Shown: positions 29,806-39,353 of the stretch, one piece after another
How positions within the stretch are numbered: the first letter of the stretch is position 1
Layout of the letters: every line of letters begins with the position of its first letter
Assembly: GCA_016124735.1 (NCBI GenBank)
Contig: WGMZ01000033.1
Span: 1 to 64,000 of the forward strand
Direction: 5' to 3'
Length of the DNA: 64,000 nucleotides
Source of the DNA: Bacteroidota bacterium
GTDB taxonomy: Bacteria > Bacteroidota > Bacteroidia > UBA8524
The notes under the pieces: generated by a model
What the model was told of the DNA's origin: nothing
Database searches by the model: none
What the model saw: the letters and a program-made list of their open reading frames with translations, nothing else
Translations under genes and position numbers: made by a program

Positions 29806-30363
29806 TTATTTATTGTCTTGTGATTGAAACGGCATACCAAATAATTTCAGGAGCTCGAGGCATTCCACGTCATTTTTGGCGGAAGTCACAAAGGTAATAT
29901 CCATACCGGTAATACGAGGAACTTTGTCGATGTTAATCTCCGGGAAAATGATTTGTTCGGTAACACCCATGGTATAGTTACCACGTCCGTCAAATCCCTT
30001 CACCTTCAATCCCTGAAAATCGCGAACACGAGGAAGGGAAATAGAGATCAAGCGATCCAGAAATTCATACATGCGGTCGTGACGAAGTGTTACGCGGGCT
30101 CCGATCGGCATTTCTTCACGAAGTTTGAAGTTCGAGATTGCCTTACGAGATTTAGTAGGAACGGCCTGTTGACCTGCAATGTTTGTCATTTCTGCCACGG
30201 CATTGTCTACCAATTTTTTATCCGCTGTAGCTGCACCAACACCCTGGTTCAAACAAATTTTCTCCAGACGTGGCACTTCCATCACGTTATTGTAGTTGAA
30301 TTTATCCATCAAAGCCTTTTTGATGGAGTTTTCATATTCTTCTCTTAGTCTTGCCTTAATCAT
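29806..30363 (-). CDS. rplE: Ribosomal protein uL5
   Basis: A 185-residue 5S rRNA-associated protein at the A-site finger/P-tRNA contact. Landmarks are [33 protein letters not shown] and [10 protein letters not shown]. Its start overlaps the rplX stop (ATGA). Confidence 0.98.
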   Translation of the reverse strand: MIKARLREEYENSIKKALMDKFNYNNVMEVPRLEKICLNQGVGAATADKKLVDNAVAEMTNIAGQQAVPTKSRKAISNFKLREEMPIGARVTLRHDRMYEFLDRLISISLPRVRDFQGLKVKGFDGRGNYTMGVTEQIIFPEINIDKVPRITGMDITFVTSAKNDVECLELLKLFGMPFQSQDNK

Positions 30364-30671
30364 TTGATTACCTCCCCTGACTTTTTAGAAACACGGCTCA
30401 TTTCTCCTTCTACCCGTTCTCTTTTGATGCGTGTAGGGTTTCCTTTGCCATCAACCAGCATCAGGTTAGAAACATGAATGGGTGCTTCTTTTTCGATAAT
30501 ACCTCCGTTCGGGTTCTGAGCATTTGGTTTGGTATGGCGTTTTACCAGGTTCAAACCTTCCACTTTTGCTCTGTTTTCTTTTGGGCTAACAGATAATACA
30601 CGTCCTTCTTTGCCTTTGAATTCGCCGGCAATGACTTTTACCTTATCTCCCTTTTTTATGTGCAACTTCAC
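30360..30671 (-). CDS. rplX: Ribosomal protein uL24
   Basis: A 103-residue large-subunit assembly protein with a KOW motif ([21 protein letters not shown]). The open frame extends upstream into rplN without an ATG. The start chosen is GTG at 30671, giving [13 protein letters not shown], which matches where the family begins. It lies 23 bases after the rplN stop, preceded by AAAGAG. The end overlaps rplE by ATGA. Confidence 0.93.
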   Translation of the reverse strand: MKLHIKKGDKVKVIAGEFKGKEGRVLSVSPKENRAKVEGLNLVKRHTKPNAQNPNGGIIEKEAPIHVSNLMLVDGKGNPTRIKRERVEGEMSRVSKKSGEVIK

Positions 30672-30694
30672 CTCTTTAAAATTATCGTCTGTTA

Positions 30695-31063
30695 TTACAA
30701 TACTTCCGGAGCCAATGAAACAATTTTCATGAATTGTCTTTCGCGCAATTCTCTGGCTACGGGTCCGAAAATACGGGTTGCTCTTGGCTCGTCGTTGGCG
30801 TTCAGCAACACACAAGAATTGTCGTCAAAACGGATATAGGATCCATCTTGTCTTCTCACTTCTTTCTTGGTGCGAACTACAACAGCTTTGGCAACGGCTC
30901 CCTTTTTTACACCTCCTGAAGGCATTGCGTCTTTAACAGTCACAACAATTTTATCTCCTACAGATGCATAGCGTTTACCAGAACCACCGAGAACACGGAT
31001 GCATAGAACTTCTTTTGCTCCGCTGTTATCAGCTACTTTAAGTCTTGTTTCCTGCTGTACCAT
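30695..31063 (-). CDS. rplN: Ribosomal protein uL14
   Basis: A 122-residue large-subunit interface protein. It begins [19 protein letters not shown], with [13 protein letters not shown] and the end [19 protein letters not shown]. This is a canonical length and sequence for the family. It starts 12 bases after rpsQ. Confidence 0.98.
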   Translation of the reverse strand: MVQQETRLKVADNSGAKEVLCIRVLGGSGKRYASVGDKIVVTVKDAMPSGGVKKGAVAKAVVVRTKKEVRRQDGSYIRFDDNSCVLLNANDEPRATRIFGPVARELRERQFMKIVSLAPEVL

Positions 31064-31075
31064 TGTTCTCTTTCC

Positions 31076-31330
31076 TTATTTAGCTCTTTCAATAATTTCC
31101 ACCAATCTCCATCTTTTGCTCTTGCTTAAAGGACGTGTTTCCATCAATTTAACAATGTCATTGATATTGCACTCGTTCTTCTCGTCATGAGCATAGAACT
31201 TGGAGGTTTTTTTAACGAATTTCGGATACTTGTTGTGCTTCATCTTACGCTCAACGGTCACCACGATGGATTTATCCATCTTATTGCTGACAACTTTTCC
31301 GATGATTTCTTTTCTGACGTTTCTTTCCAT
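31076..31330 (-). CDS. rpsQ: Ribosomal protein uS17
   Basis: An 84-residue OB-fold rRNA-binding protein ([22 protein letters not shown] ... [17 protein letters not shown]). I chose the ATG at 31330 (MERNVRKEI); a TTG at 31339 would overlap the rpmC stop. It lies between rpmC and rplN, as expected. Confidence 0.97.
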   Translation of the reverse strand: MERNVRKEIIGKVVSNKMDKSIVVTVERKMKHNKYPKFVKKTSKFYAHDEKNECNINDIVKLMETRPLSKSKRWRLVEIIERAK

Positions 31331-31335
31331 GTTAC

Positions 31336-31527
31336 TCAAGCGTTCTTCCGCGCATTTAATTCCGTGAGGTAACGCGCAATAACCTTACGAGAAGCATTGA
31401 GCTTCATTGGGTTTTCCAGAGGCGACACCGCATGGTTGAATTTCATTTTTGTGTAGAGAGCTCTTTCCTCTCTCAGCTTTTCAACGATTTCTTCCGTGGT
31501 CAAGCCTTTAATTTCCTTGTATTCCAT
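31336..31527 (-). CDS. rpmC: Ribosomal protein uL29
   Basis: A 63-residue two-helix protein near the exit tunnel. It begins [20 protein letters not shown] and ends with [20 protein letters not shown]. It starts one base after the rplP stop. Confidence 0.97.
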   Translation of the reverse strand: MEYKEIKGLTTEEIVEKLREERALYTKMKFNHAVSPLENPMKLNASRKVIARYLTELNARKNA

Positions 31528-31528
31528 C

Positions 31529-31951
31529 TTACTCTTCTACGTAATCGTGTTTTACAACAAATTTGGTTGCCACAGGCAGCTTTTGTGCAGCCAGGCGAAG
31601 TGCTTCCTTGGCAATATCCAAAGGAACTCCTTCTGCCTCGAACATGATGGTTCCTGGCTTTACAGAAGCTACCCAATACTCAGGAGCACCTTTACCCTTA
31701 CCCATCCTTACCTCGAGGGGCTTTTTAGTGATTGGTTTGTCTGGAAATATCCGGATCCAAACCTTTCCTTCCCTCTTCATGTAACGAGTCAATGCAATAC
31801 GCGCTGCTTCGATTTGGCGAGAGGTTATAAAAGACGGCTCAAGAGACTTTAGTCCAAATGTACCAAAGCTAATCTCGTGTCCGCGGGAAGCAATACCTTT
31901 GATTCTACCCTTTTGCTGCTTCCTGAATTTTGTTCTTCTTGGCTGTAACAT
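31529..31951 (-). CDS. rplP: Ribosomal protein uL16
   Basis: A 140-residue protein that shapes the A-site tRNA pocket. It begins [16 protein letters not shown] and has [29 protein letters not shown] and [13 protein letters not shown]. Normal length, between rpsC and rpmC. Confidence 0.98.
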   Translation of the reverse strand: MLQPRRTKFRKQQKGRIKGIASRGHEISFGTFGLKSLEPSFITSRQIEAARIALTRYMKREGKVWIRIFPDKPITKKPLEVRMGKGKGAPEYWVASVKPGTIMFEAEGVPLDIAKEALRLAAQKLPVATKFVVKHDYVEE

Positions 31952-31965
31952 CGCTCAAAAATTTC

Positions 31966-32706
31966 TTATTTATCGTTTCTTCTCTTTCTTCTTCTTCCAC
32001 GGTCTGCACCGCCGGCTCCGCCGCCACTATTCCGTGGTCCTCTTTCGTCTTTTGCACCAAAGTTTGGAGACAAGTCGCGCTTGCCGTAAACCTCGCCTTT
32101 GCAAATCCATACTTTCACACCAATCTTACCGTATACGGTCAGTGCCTCAACGATGGCGTAATCGATATCAGAACGCAAAGTATGCAATGGAGTTCTGCCC
32201 TCTTTGTATGTTTCGCTACGCGCCATTTCAGCCCCATTCAAACGTCCGGAAATCATAATCTTAATTCCGGCAGCGCCCATACGCATGGTTGCAGCAATGG
32301 AGCTCTTTATTGCGCGTTTGTAAGAAACACGAGCTTCCAGCTGGCTGGCAATTGACTCACCTACCAGGCGTGCATCCAACTCAGGTCTTTTAATTTCAAA
32401 GATGTTGATCTGAACTTCTTTTTTTGTCAGTTTCTTGATCTCTTCTTTGATCTTATCTACTTCAGATCCTTGCTTACCGATAACGATACCAGGACGGGAA
32501 GTGTGAATGGTGAGAATAATTCTCTTCAGTGTACGCTCGATAACGATACGTGCTACGCCACCTTTCGGGATACGTGCATTGATGTATCTTCTGATTCTAT
32601 CGTCTTCCACCAGTTTCTCAGCGAAATTTTTTCCGCCGTACCAGTTGGAATCCCAACCTCTGATGATACCAAGCCTTAAGCCAATCGGATTTACTTTCTG
32701 TCCCAT
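31966..32706 (-). CDS. rpsC: Ribosomal protein uS3
   Basis: A 246-residue mRNA-entry protein. It begins [20 protein letters not shown]. The KH domain includes [20 protein letters not shown]. The C-terminal domain includes [19 protein letters not shown] and KVWICKGE. A final Gly/Arg-rich stretch ([21 protein letters not shown]) is a basic extension. Confidence 0.98.
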   Translation of the reverse strand: MGQKVNPIGLRLGIIRGWDSNWYGGKNFAEKLVEDDRIRRYINARIPKGGVARIVIERTLKRIILTIHTSRPGIVIGKQGSEVDKIKEEIKKLTKKEVQINIFEIKRPELDARLVGESIASQLEARVSYKRAIKSSIAATMRMGAAGIKIMISGRLNGAEMARSETYKEGRTPLHTLRSDIDYAIVEALTVYGKIGVKVWICKGEVYGKRDLSPNFGAKDERGPRNSGGGAGGADRGRRRKRRNDK

Positions 32707-32707
32707 A

Positions 32708-33070
32708 TTATTCGTTATTCGAAGCTTCTTTGCTGTCTACTACAATCGTTACGTGGTTAGATCTCTTACGGATCCGGTATGCTCTACCCTGAGGAGCCGG
32801 GCTGATACGTTTCAGCATGCGTCCGCCGTCAACAAAAACGGTTTTCACAAACAGTTCGTTTTCTTCCGCACGCATTCCCTCGTTCTTTTGTTCCCAGTTG
32901 GCAATGGCAGAACGGAGAAGCTTTTCAACATAACCGGCATACATCTGCTTCTGATTGAATTTGAGCATGCTCATGGCAATGTCCACCCGCTTTCCTCTAA
33001 TCTGATCGGCCACCAAGCGCATTTTTCTTGGCGACAATGGGCAATTTTTCAGTTTCGCTACTGCTTCCAT
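32708..33070 (-). CDS. rplV: Ribosomal protein uL22
   Basis: A 120-residue protein lining the peptide exit tunnel. Landmarks are [30 protein letters not shown] and [23 protein letters not shown]. One base separates it from rpsC. Confidence 0.98.
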   Translation of the reverse strand: MEAVAKLKNCPLSPRKMRLVADQIRGKRVDIAMSMLKFNQKQMYAGYVEKLLRSAIANWEQKNEGMRAEENELFVKTVFVDGGRMLKRISPAPQGRAYRIRKRSNHVTIVVDSKEASNNE

Positions 33071-33080
33071 CTTCTATCTA

Positions 33081-33341
33081 TTACTTAGTTGGGTGAGACT
33101 TAAATGTTCTTGTAGGAGCGAATTCGCCCAACTTATGGCCTACCATGTTTTCGGTTACATACACCGGGATAAACTTGTTCCCGTTGTGCACAGCGAATGT
33201 GTGTCCAACAAAATCAGGAGAAATCATGGAACGTCTGCTCCAGGTTTTAATCACTGATTTCTTACCGGAATCGTTCATCACTGAAACTTTTTGTTCCAGT
33301 TTGATGTCAATGAATGGGCCTTTTTTTAATGATCTTGCCAT
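33081..33341 (-). CDS. rpsS: Ribosomal protein uS19
   Basis: An 86-residue small-subunit head protein. It begins [19 protein letters not shown] and has the signature [22 protein letters not shown] and the end [14 protein letters not shown]. It starts 3 bases after the rplB stop. Confidence 0.98.
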   Translation of the reverse strand: MARSLKKGPFIDIKLEQKVSVMNDSGKKSVIKTWSRRSMISPDFVGHTFAVHNGNKFIPVYVTENMVGHKLGEFAPTRTFKSHPTK

Positions 33342-33344
33342 ACC

Positions 33345-34169
33345 TTATTTTTTCCTTCTTTCCAGGATGTACTTATTGGATGCTTTTTTCTTATGACGGG
33401 TTTTCGCTCCTTTCGCCAATTTACCTGTGCGTGATCTTGGGTGACCACCTGAAGAGCGACCTTCCCCACCACCCATCGGGTGATCTACAGGGTTCATAGC
33501 CACACCACGGTTACGTGGTCTTCTACCCAACCAACGGCTGCGACCGGCTTTACCGGAAACTTCCAGGTTGTGCTCAGAGTTCGACAACTGACCCATGGTA
33601 GCCATGCAGCTAGCCAGAATCATGCGTGTTTCGCCAGAAGGCATCTTTACTACGGCGAAACGACCGTCGCGGTTTAACAATTGGGCATAACTACCTGCAC
33701 TGCGGCAGATTTTAGCGCCCTGACCGGGATTTAATTCGATATTGTGGATTTCAGAACCCAGTGGAATTTCCGCCAGGGTCATTGCATTTCCCACTGCTGG
33801 CACCACGTTGCTACCTGCAACTACTGTCATTCCAACTTCCAGTCCTTTTGGAGCCAGGATATAACGTTTGTCACCGTCGGCATAATACAGGAGTGCGATG
33901 AAAGCCGTACGGTTTGGATCGTATTCGATTGATTTAACGGTAGCCGGAACCTGATGTTTGTTCCGTTTGAAATCAATAACACGGTATTTCTTCTTGTGTC
34001 CTCCTCCGAGGTAACGCATGGTCATCTTACCTGAGTTATTCCGTCCACCCGATTTTTTCATCGGAGCAAGAAGGCTTTTCTCTGGTGTTGATGCCGTGAT
34101 CTCGTTAAAGGTATTCGCTACCTTGAAACGAGTGCCCGGAGTCATTGGTCTTAATCTCTTTACTGCCAT
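33345..34169 (-). CDS. rplB: Ribosomal protein uL2
   Basis: A 274-residue protein next to the peptidyl transferase centre. It begins [15 protein letters not shown] and has [22 protein letters not shown]. The highly conserved region [23 protein letters not shown] includes the functionally important histidine. Lysine-rich C-terminus. Confidence 0.98.
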   Translation of the reverse strand: MAVKRLRPMTPGTRFKVANTFNEITASTPEKSLLAPMKKSGGRNNSGKMTMRYLGGGHKKKYRVIDFKRNKHQVPATVKSIEYDPNRTAFIALLYYADGDKRYILAPKGLEVGMTVVAGSNVVPAVGNAMTLAEIPLGSEIHNIELNPGQGAKICRSAGSYAQLLNRDGRFAVVKMPSGETRMILASCMATMGQLSNSEHNLEVSGKAGRSRWLGRRPRNRGVAMNPVDHPMGGGEGRSSGGHPRSRTGKLAKGAKTRHKKKASNKYILERRKK

Positions 34170-34173
34170 CTCA

Positions 34174-34464
34174 TTAAATATTTTCGAAGAAGTCGATCTG
34201 ACCGCTCTTCAATGTCACAATTGCTTTCTTATAGATCGGATTACGACCGCTTACAAAACCAGCAGTTTTACTGTACTTCTGCTTGGCTTTCGCCGCCATT
34301 ACCATAGTATTGATGGTAGCGACTTCCACGCCATATACTTTTTCGATCTCTGCTTTGATTTCGGATTTGCTGGCATTTCTGTCAACTACAAATCCGAATC
34401 TTCCCAACTTATCGGAAGCAGTGGTTTGTTTTTCTGTAATCAGGGGTTTCTTTAGAACGCTCAT
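34174..34464 (-). CDS. rplW: Ribosomal protein uL23
   Basis: A 96-residue tunnel-exit protein that docks trigger factor and SRP. It begins [19 protein letters not shown], with [22 protein letters not shown]. It is followed by rplB after 4 bases. Confidence 0.97.
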   Translation of the reverse strand: MSVLKKPLITEKQTTASDKLGRFGFVVDRNASKSEIKAEIEKVYGVEVATINTMVMAAKAKQKYSKTAGFVSGRNPIYKKAIVTLKSGQIDFFENI

Positions 34465-34465
34465 C

Positions 34466-35095
34466 TTATTTGCTTAAAAGGTCCTGAATGATTTTAACTG
34501 AATTCTCAGACAACACCAGGTTACCGGCGTTAAGTATCTGATAGGTATTCAATTCATTGGCTACCATTACACCAGACTTAGGAAGGTTTCTTCCGGAAAG
34601 GTAAATGTTAGGCTTCTGCTCTGAAGTTACCATCAAAGTTTTTGCAGCACCCAAATTAAGGTTGTTCAAAATTGTCATGAATTCTTTTGTTTTTGGCGCA
34701 GCCAGGTCAAAATCTTCCACAACTGTTACTTCGTTGTTTTTGAGTTTGTAAGCCAATGCTGAAATACGGGCCACCTGCTTTAATTTCTTGTTCAGTTTAA
34801 AGCCATAGTTACGTGGCTGTGGACCGTGTGCACGCCCCCCACCCTTAAACAAAGGCGATTTCATAGAACCGGCACGTGCCCCACCTGTACCCTTTTGTCT
34901 TTTCAACTTCTTAGTGGTACGGGCCACATCTGCACGAGCTTTCGCTGCATGCGTACCTTGTCTTTGGTTTGCAAGGTATTGCTTCACGTCAAGGTAAATG
35001 GCATGATCATTAGGTTCCACGCCAAACACATCATCTGAGAAAGAAATCTTTCTGCCAGTTTCTGCGCCTTGTATATTTAAAACGTTCAGTTCCAT
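34466..35095 (-). CDS. rplD: Ribosomal protein uL4
   Basis: A 209-residue protein whose loop lines the exit tunnel (KLKRQKGTGGARAGSMKSPLFKGGGRAHGP region, about residues 60-90). The start at 35095 (MELNVLNIQGAETG) fits the family and leaves one base to rplC. In E. coli, L4 represses the S10 operon. No matching leader structure was identified here. Confidence 0.98.
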   Translation of the reverse strand: MELNVLNIQGAETGRKISFSDDVFGVEPNDHAIYLDVKQYLANQRQGTHAAKARADVARTTKKLKRQKGTGGARAGSMKSPLFKGGGRAHGPQPRNYGFKLNKKLKQVARISALAYKLKNNEVTVVEDFDLAAPKTKEFMTILNNLNLGAAKTLMVTSEQKPNIYLSGRNLPKSGVMVANELNTYQILNAGNLVLSENSVKIIQDLLSK

Positions 35096-35096
35096 T

Positions 35097-35726
35097 TTAT
35101 TTCTCCACAATTACATAAGAACCTTTCGCACCAGGTACGGCTCCTTTCAAAACAAGGAGGTTCTTATCAGTTATCACTTTCATCACAACCAGGTTGGTTT
35201 TCTTCACACGGGAACCACCGGTTCTTCCCGCCATGCGCATTCCTTTGAATACGCGGGAAGGCCAGGAAGACGCACCAATAGAACCAGGTGCTCTCAGCCT
35301 GTTATGCTGACCGTGTGTTTGCATACCCACACCGCTAAATCCGTGTCTTTTTACAACACCCTGGAATCCCTTACCTTTTGAAGTACCTACTACGTCTACA
35401 TATTCACCTTCCACGAAGATGTCTACATTAATTTCATCCCCTACCTTCAAATCATGCTCAAGATCTGCACGGAAGTTTCGGATTTCAGTAACCATTGCTT
35501 TCGGAGTGCTGTTGCTTTTCGCATAGTGACCTCTTTCTGCTTTATTGGTATTCTTTTCTTTTTTATCGTCGTATGCAATCTGGATGGCATTGTATCCTTC
35601 CTTCTCGCCGTTTTTCAATTGTGTGATGACACAAGGACCTGCCTCAATAACGGTACAGGCCACATTTTTACCCTCTGGAGTAAAGATGCTGGTCATTCCG
35701 ACCTTTTTTCCTATGATACCTAACAT
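35097..35726 (-). CDS. rplC: Ribosomal protein uL3
   Basis: A 209-residue protein reaching into the peptidyl transferase region. It begins [19 protein letters not shown]. The signature [19 protein letters not shown] and the glutamine-methylation region [19 protein letters not shown] are present. Confidence 0.98.
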   Translation of the reverse strand: MLGIIGKKVGMTSIFTPEGKNVACTVIEAGPCVITQLKNGEKEGYNAIQIAYDDKKEKNTNKAERGHYAKSNSTPKAMVTEIRNFRADLEHDLKVGDEINVDIFVEGEYVDVVGTSKGKGFQGVVKRHGFSGVGMQTHGQHNRLRAPGSIGASSWPSRVFKGMRMAGRTGGSRVKKTNLVVMKVITDKNLLVLKGAVPGAKGSYVIVEK

Positions 35727-35733
35727 GTCCCTA

Positions 35734-36042
35734 CTAAACTTTAATTTCTACGTCAACGCCACTTGGCAACTCCAGTTTCATCAAGGCATCTACTGTTTTT
35801 GAAGTAGAGCTGTAGATGTCAAGAAGTCTTTTGTAAGAACAGATTTGAAACTGTTCTCTGGCCTTCTTGTTTACGTGAGGAGATCTCAACACTGTAAAGA
35901 TCTTCTTCTCTGTCGGGAGCGGGATTGGACCGCTGATCACAGCGCCCGTGGCCTTCACCGTCTTAACGATTTTCTCGGCAGATTTATCTACCAGATTGTA
36001 ATCGTAAGATTTTAATTTAATCCTAATTTTCTGACTAACCAT
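35734..36042 (-). CDS. rpsJ: Ribosomal protein uS10
   Basis: A 102-residue small-subunit head protein that also serves as NusE in transcription antitermination. Landmarks are [51 protein letters not shown] and [10 protein letters not shown]. It lies 5 bases after fusA, so str and S10 gene sets are joined. Confidence 0.98.
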   Translation of the reverse strand: MVSQKIRIKLKSYDYNLVDKSAEKIVKTVKATGAVISGPIPLPTEKKIFTVLRSPHVNKKAREQFQICSYKRLLDIYSSTSKTVDALMKLELPSGVDVEIKV

Positions 36043-36047
36043 TGTTG

Positions 36048-38153
36048 TTATGCGTTAACAGCTTTTCCTTTAATGTTCGCTAATACTTCGTCTGCGAGGT
36101 TCTTTGGAACTTCCGCGTAATGAGAAAATTCCATCGTTGATGTCGCACGACCAGAAGTGATGGTACGCAATGCGGTAACATATCCAAACATCTCTGCCAA
36201 AGGCACTTTGGCTTTAATTACCTGGGCATTTCCGCGGGTATCCATACCTTCCATTTGTCCTCTACGTTTGTTGAGGTCACCCATTACATCCCCCATGTTT
36301 TCGTCTGGAGTGATTACCTCTACCTTCATAATCGGTTCGAGGAGAATAGGTTTAGATTTTCTTGCAGCTTCCTTGAAACCAAGTTTTGCGGCCAATTCGA
36401 AAGAGAGTGAATCCGAATCCACCGCGTGGAAGGAACCGTCAAACAAACGCACTTTCATGCTGTCCATTTTAAATCCGGCCAAAACACCATTGTCCATGGA
36501 AGCTTTGAATCCTTTTTCTACGGAAGGAATAAATTCACGAGGAATTGAACCTCCAACAATTTGATTTACAAACTGAAGGCCGGCATGTCCTTCATCTGCA
36601 GGGCTAAGTTCAAACTGGATATCGGCAAATTTACCTTTACCACCAGTTTGTTTTTTGTATGTCTCACGGTGAATTGTAGAGCCGGTGATTGCTTCCTTGT
36701 AAGCAACCTGTGGCGCACCCTGATTACATTCTACTTTAAATTCACGTTTCAAACGATCGAGGATGATATCGAGGTGAAGCTCACCCATACCCTGAACAAT
36801 CGTTTGTCCGGTCTCTTCATCGGTGAAGGCGCGGAACGTTGGATCCTCTTCTGTAAGTTTGGCCAAGGCCATACCAAGTTTATCCACGTCGGCCTGGGTT
36901 TTAGGCTCAATAGCCAAACCGATTACCGGTTCCGGGAAAATCATGGACTCAAGAACGATTGGGTTCTTTTCGTCGCAAAGGGTATCCCCTGTTTTGATGT
37001 CTTTAAATCCAACCGCTGCACCGATATCACCAGCACCAAGCGACTCAATCGCATTTTGTTTGTTCGCGTGCATTTGGAAAAGGCGAGAAATACGCTCTTT
37101 GTTTCCACTGCGGGTATTCAATACATAGGATCCTGAGTTCAGGATTCCTGAATAAGCCCGGAGGAATGCCAAACGACCTACGTAAGGATCTGTTGCAATT
37201 TTAAAAGCAAGAGCTGCAAATGGCTCTTTGTAATCTGGCTTACGAATTACTTCCACACCTGTATCAGGGTGGGTTCCTTTGATGTTTTCGCGATCCATTG
37301 GACTAGGCATGATTTCCATTACCAAATCCAACATGGTTTGAACTCCTTTATTTTTGAAAGAAGAACCACATACCATCGGAGTAATTTTCAAATCGATGGT
37401 TGCAGCGCGTAAAGCGTCCAAAATTTCACGTTCGGTGATAGAATCCGGATCCTCGAAATATTTTTCCATCAGGGTATCGTCGTATTCTGAAACCGTTTCG
37501 AGCAATTTTTCTCTCCACTCTTTTGCTTCTTCCAACATATCATCCGGAATGGCAACCTCTTCGAAAGTCATTCCTTTTGTTTCTTCGTCCCATACAATAC
37601 CACGGAAGTTGATCAAATCCACTACTCCCTTGAAGGTATCTTCTGCTCCTATCGGCAATTGAAGCGGAATGGCGTTGCCACCCAACATTTCATTTACCTG
37701 CTTGCAAACTGCCAGGAAGTCGGAACCCTGACGGTCCATTTTATTTACAAATCCGATACGGGCTACACCGTAATTATCAGCCAAACGCCAGTTTGTTTCT
37801 GATTGAGGTTCTACCCCATCTACAGCCGAGAAAAGGAAAACCAATCCATCGAGTACACGCAGGGAGCGGTTCACCTCAACGGTAAAATCCACGTGACCCG
37901 GAGTATCAATGATGTTTACATGATATTGGTTGTCACGGTAGTTCCAAAACACAGTGGTGGCAGCGGAAGTAATGGTAATACCACGTTCCTGCTCCTGAGC
38001 CATCCAGTCCATGGTTGCAGCACCGTCGTGTACCTCACCGATTTTATGGTTCACACCTGCGTAGTACAGGATACGCTCAGTGGTGGTGGTTTTACCGGCA
38101 TCGATGTGGGCTGCGATACCAATGTTACGTGTATATCTAAGATCTCTACTCAT
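36048..38153 (-). CDS. fusA: Elongation factor G
   Basis: A 701-residue translocation GTPase. The P loop is AHIDAGKTT, the switch II region [12 protein letters not shown] and the G4 motif NKMD. Domains II to V follow, with domain IV starting near QVAYKEAIT. It moves tRNA and mRNA through the ribosome after peptide bond formation. It lies between rpsG and rpsJ. The elongation factor Tu gene is not in this cluster. Confidence 0.98.
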   Translation of the reverse strand: MSRDLRYTRNIGIAAHIDAGKTTTTERILYYAGVNHKIGEVHDGAATMDWMAQEQERGITITSAATTVFWNYRDNQYHVNIIDTPGHVDFTVEVNRSLRVLDGLVFLFSAVDGVEPQSETNWRLADNYGVARIGFVNKMDRQGSDFLAVCKQVNEMLGGNAIPLQLPIGAEDTFKGVVDLINFRGIVWDEETKGMTFEEVAIPDDMLEEAKEWREKLLETVSEYDDTLMEKYFEDPDSITEREILDALRAATIDLKITPMVCGSSFKNKGVQTMLDLVMEIMPSPMDRENIKGTHPDTGVEVIRKPDYKEPFAALAFKIATDPYVGRLAFLRAYSGILNSGSYVLNTRSGNKERISRLFQMHANKQNAIESLGAGDIGAAVGFKDIKTGDTLCDEKNPIVLESMIFPEPVIGLAIEPKTQADVDKLGMALAKLTEEDPTFRAFTDEETGQTIVQGMGELHLDIILDRLKREFKVECNQGAPQVAYKEAITGSTIHRETYKKQTGGKGKFADIQFELSPADEGHAGLQFVNQIVGGSIPREFIPSVEKGFKASMDNGVLAGFKMDSMKVRLFDGSFHAVDSDSLSFELAAKLGFKEAARKSKPILLEPIMKVEVITPDENMGDVMGDLNKRRGQMEGMDTRGNAQVIKAKVPLAEMFGYVTALRTITSGRATSTMEFSHYAEVPKNLADEVLANIKGKAVNA

Positions 38154-38177
38154 TTTGTTTGTATGGAACTTCTTGTA

Positions 38178-38645
38178 TTAAACTCTGAAATGTGAGAAGG
38201 CTTTGTTTGCCTCAGCCATCCTGTGTGTATCTTCTTTCTTCTTCACGGCAGCACCCTCACCTTTTGAAGCAGCAACGATTTCCGCTGCCAATTTCTCAGG
38301 GTAAGACTTCTCGTTACGTCTTCTGGAATAGTCAATCAACCACTTCATTCCAACAGCGATTCTGCGCTCTGCAGGAACCTCAATTGGGATTTGGAAGGTA
38401 GCACCTCCCACACGACGCGCTTTAACCTCCACAGTAGGCATGATATTGTTCAATGCTTTTTTCCAAACATCGATACCACGCTCCTGAGTCTTGCTTTCTA
38501 CAATGTCGACTGCCTGATAGAAAATACGGAATGCAACCGTCTTCTTTCCGTCGTACATCATATTATTAACAAACCGGGTTACCAACGTGTCGTTGAAACG
38601 TGGGTCCGGGGTTAAAAGTCTCTTTTTAGCTTTCGTCTTTCTCAT
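38178..38645 (-). CDS. rpsG: Ribosomal protein uS7
   Basis: A 155-residue protein that nucleates the small-subunit head. It begins MRKTKAKKRLLTPDPRFND and has FVNNMMYDGKKTVAFRI, the signature VGGATFQIPIEVPAERR and WLIDYSRRRNEKS. It lies 15 bases after rpsL. Confidence 0.98.
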   Translation of the reverse strand: MRKTKAKKRLLTPDPRFNDTLVTRFVNNMMYDGKKTVAFRIFYQAVDIVESKTQERGIDVWKKALNNIMPTVEVKARRVGGATFQIPIEVPAERRIAVGMKWLIDYSRRRNEKSYPEKLAAEIVAASKGEGAAVKKKEDTHRMAEANKAFSHFRV

Positions 38646-38660
38646 CTTAGCTATTCCTTA

Positions 38661-39059
38661 TTATTTCTTCTTAGCTGCTTCCTGTCCAGCTTTCGGACGC
38701 TTCGCACCGTATTTGGATCTTCTTTGTCTTCTTCCTTCAACACCCGCGGTATCCAATGCACCACGAACGATATGATAACGCACACCTGGCAAGTCTTTTA
38801 CTCTTCCACCACGAACCAGCACAATACTGTGTTCCTGCAGGTTATGACCTTCACCCGGGATATACGCGTTGATCTCTTTTCCGTTAGTCAAACGAACACG
38901 AGCAACTTTACGCATCGCGGAGTTTGGTTTCTTTGGAGTAGTGGTATACACACGTGTACATACTCCTCTTCTTTGCGGGCATGAGTTCAACGCCGGAGAT
39001 TTACTCTTATCAACAAGCGAATTGCGCCCTTTCCTTACTAATTGCTGTATGGTTGGCAT
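38661..39059 (-). CDS. rpsL: Ribosomal protein uS12
   Basis: A 132-residue decoding-centre protein. It begins [20 protein letters not shown] and has [24 protein letters not shown] and [23 protein letters not shown]. Lysine is present at both positions where streptomycin-resistance changes usually occur (TPKKPNS and RVKDLPG), so the allele looks wild type. It is the first gene of the cluster, with a clear promoter upstream. Confidence 0.98.
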   Translation of the reverse strand: MPTIQQLVRKGRNSLVDKSKSPALNSCPQRRGVCTRVYTTTPKKPNSAMRKVARVRLTNGKEINAYIPGEGHNLQEHSIVLVRGGRVKDLPGVRYHIVRGALDTAGVEGRRQRRSKYGAKRPKAGQEAAKKK

Positions 39060-39093
39060 ATTTTTCCTGTAACTTCCTAAATTTTAAGGACGG

Positions 39094-39124
39094 CAAAGGT
39101 ACGTGTAATTTCAATAAAACCAAA
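39094..39124 (-). promoter_or_regulatory. Bacteroidota-type promoter of the rpsL-rplQ cluster
   Basis: On the minus strand TTTG (39124-39121) and TACCTTTG (39101-39094) are separated by exactly 19 bases. This fits the TTTG-N19-TAnnTTTG pattern of the Bacteroidota primary sigma factor. It ends 35 bases before the rpsL start, leaving an AT-rich leader. Confidence 0.85.
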
Positions 39125-39221
39125 CAGGTGTAAGAAATATTTTAAGGTAGAGGATGACGCGAATAATGAGGAGAAGGGAATACACTTCCGCTTGGTCATG
39201 CCGCTGCCTGAGCAGCTATAT

Positions 39222-39250
39222 AACAAAATTCCCGGACCATGGTCCGGGAA
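39222..39250 (-). terminator. Palindromic terminator after topA
   Basis: TTCCCGGACCATGGTCCGGGAA (39229-39250) is a perfect 22-base palindrome that can fold as a hairpin. On the minus strand it is followed by TTTTGTT. It lies about 105 bases past the topA stop. The flanking stretch 39125-39353 shows no gene. A second small stem, GCTGC-CTGA-GCAGC, lies close by. Confidence 0.65.
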
Positions 39251-39353
39251 ATGAAAAATTCAGGCAGAAAGTACATAAAAGAAACATTCCGATTCCGGTT
39301 GGCAAACTTTTTAAGGCATCCCTTCGAATGCACTCTAAAACCCAGCCTCTGCA

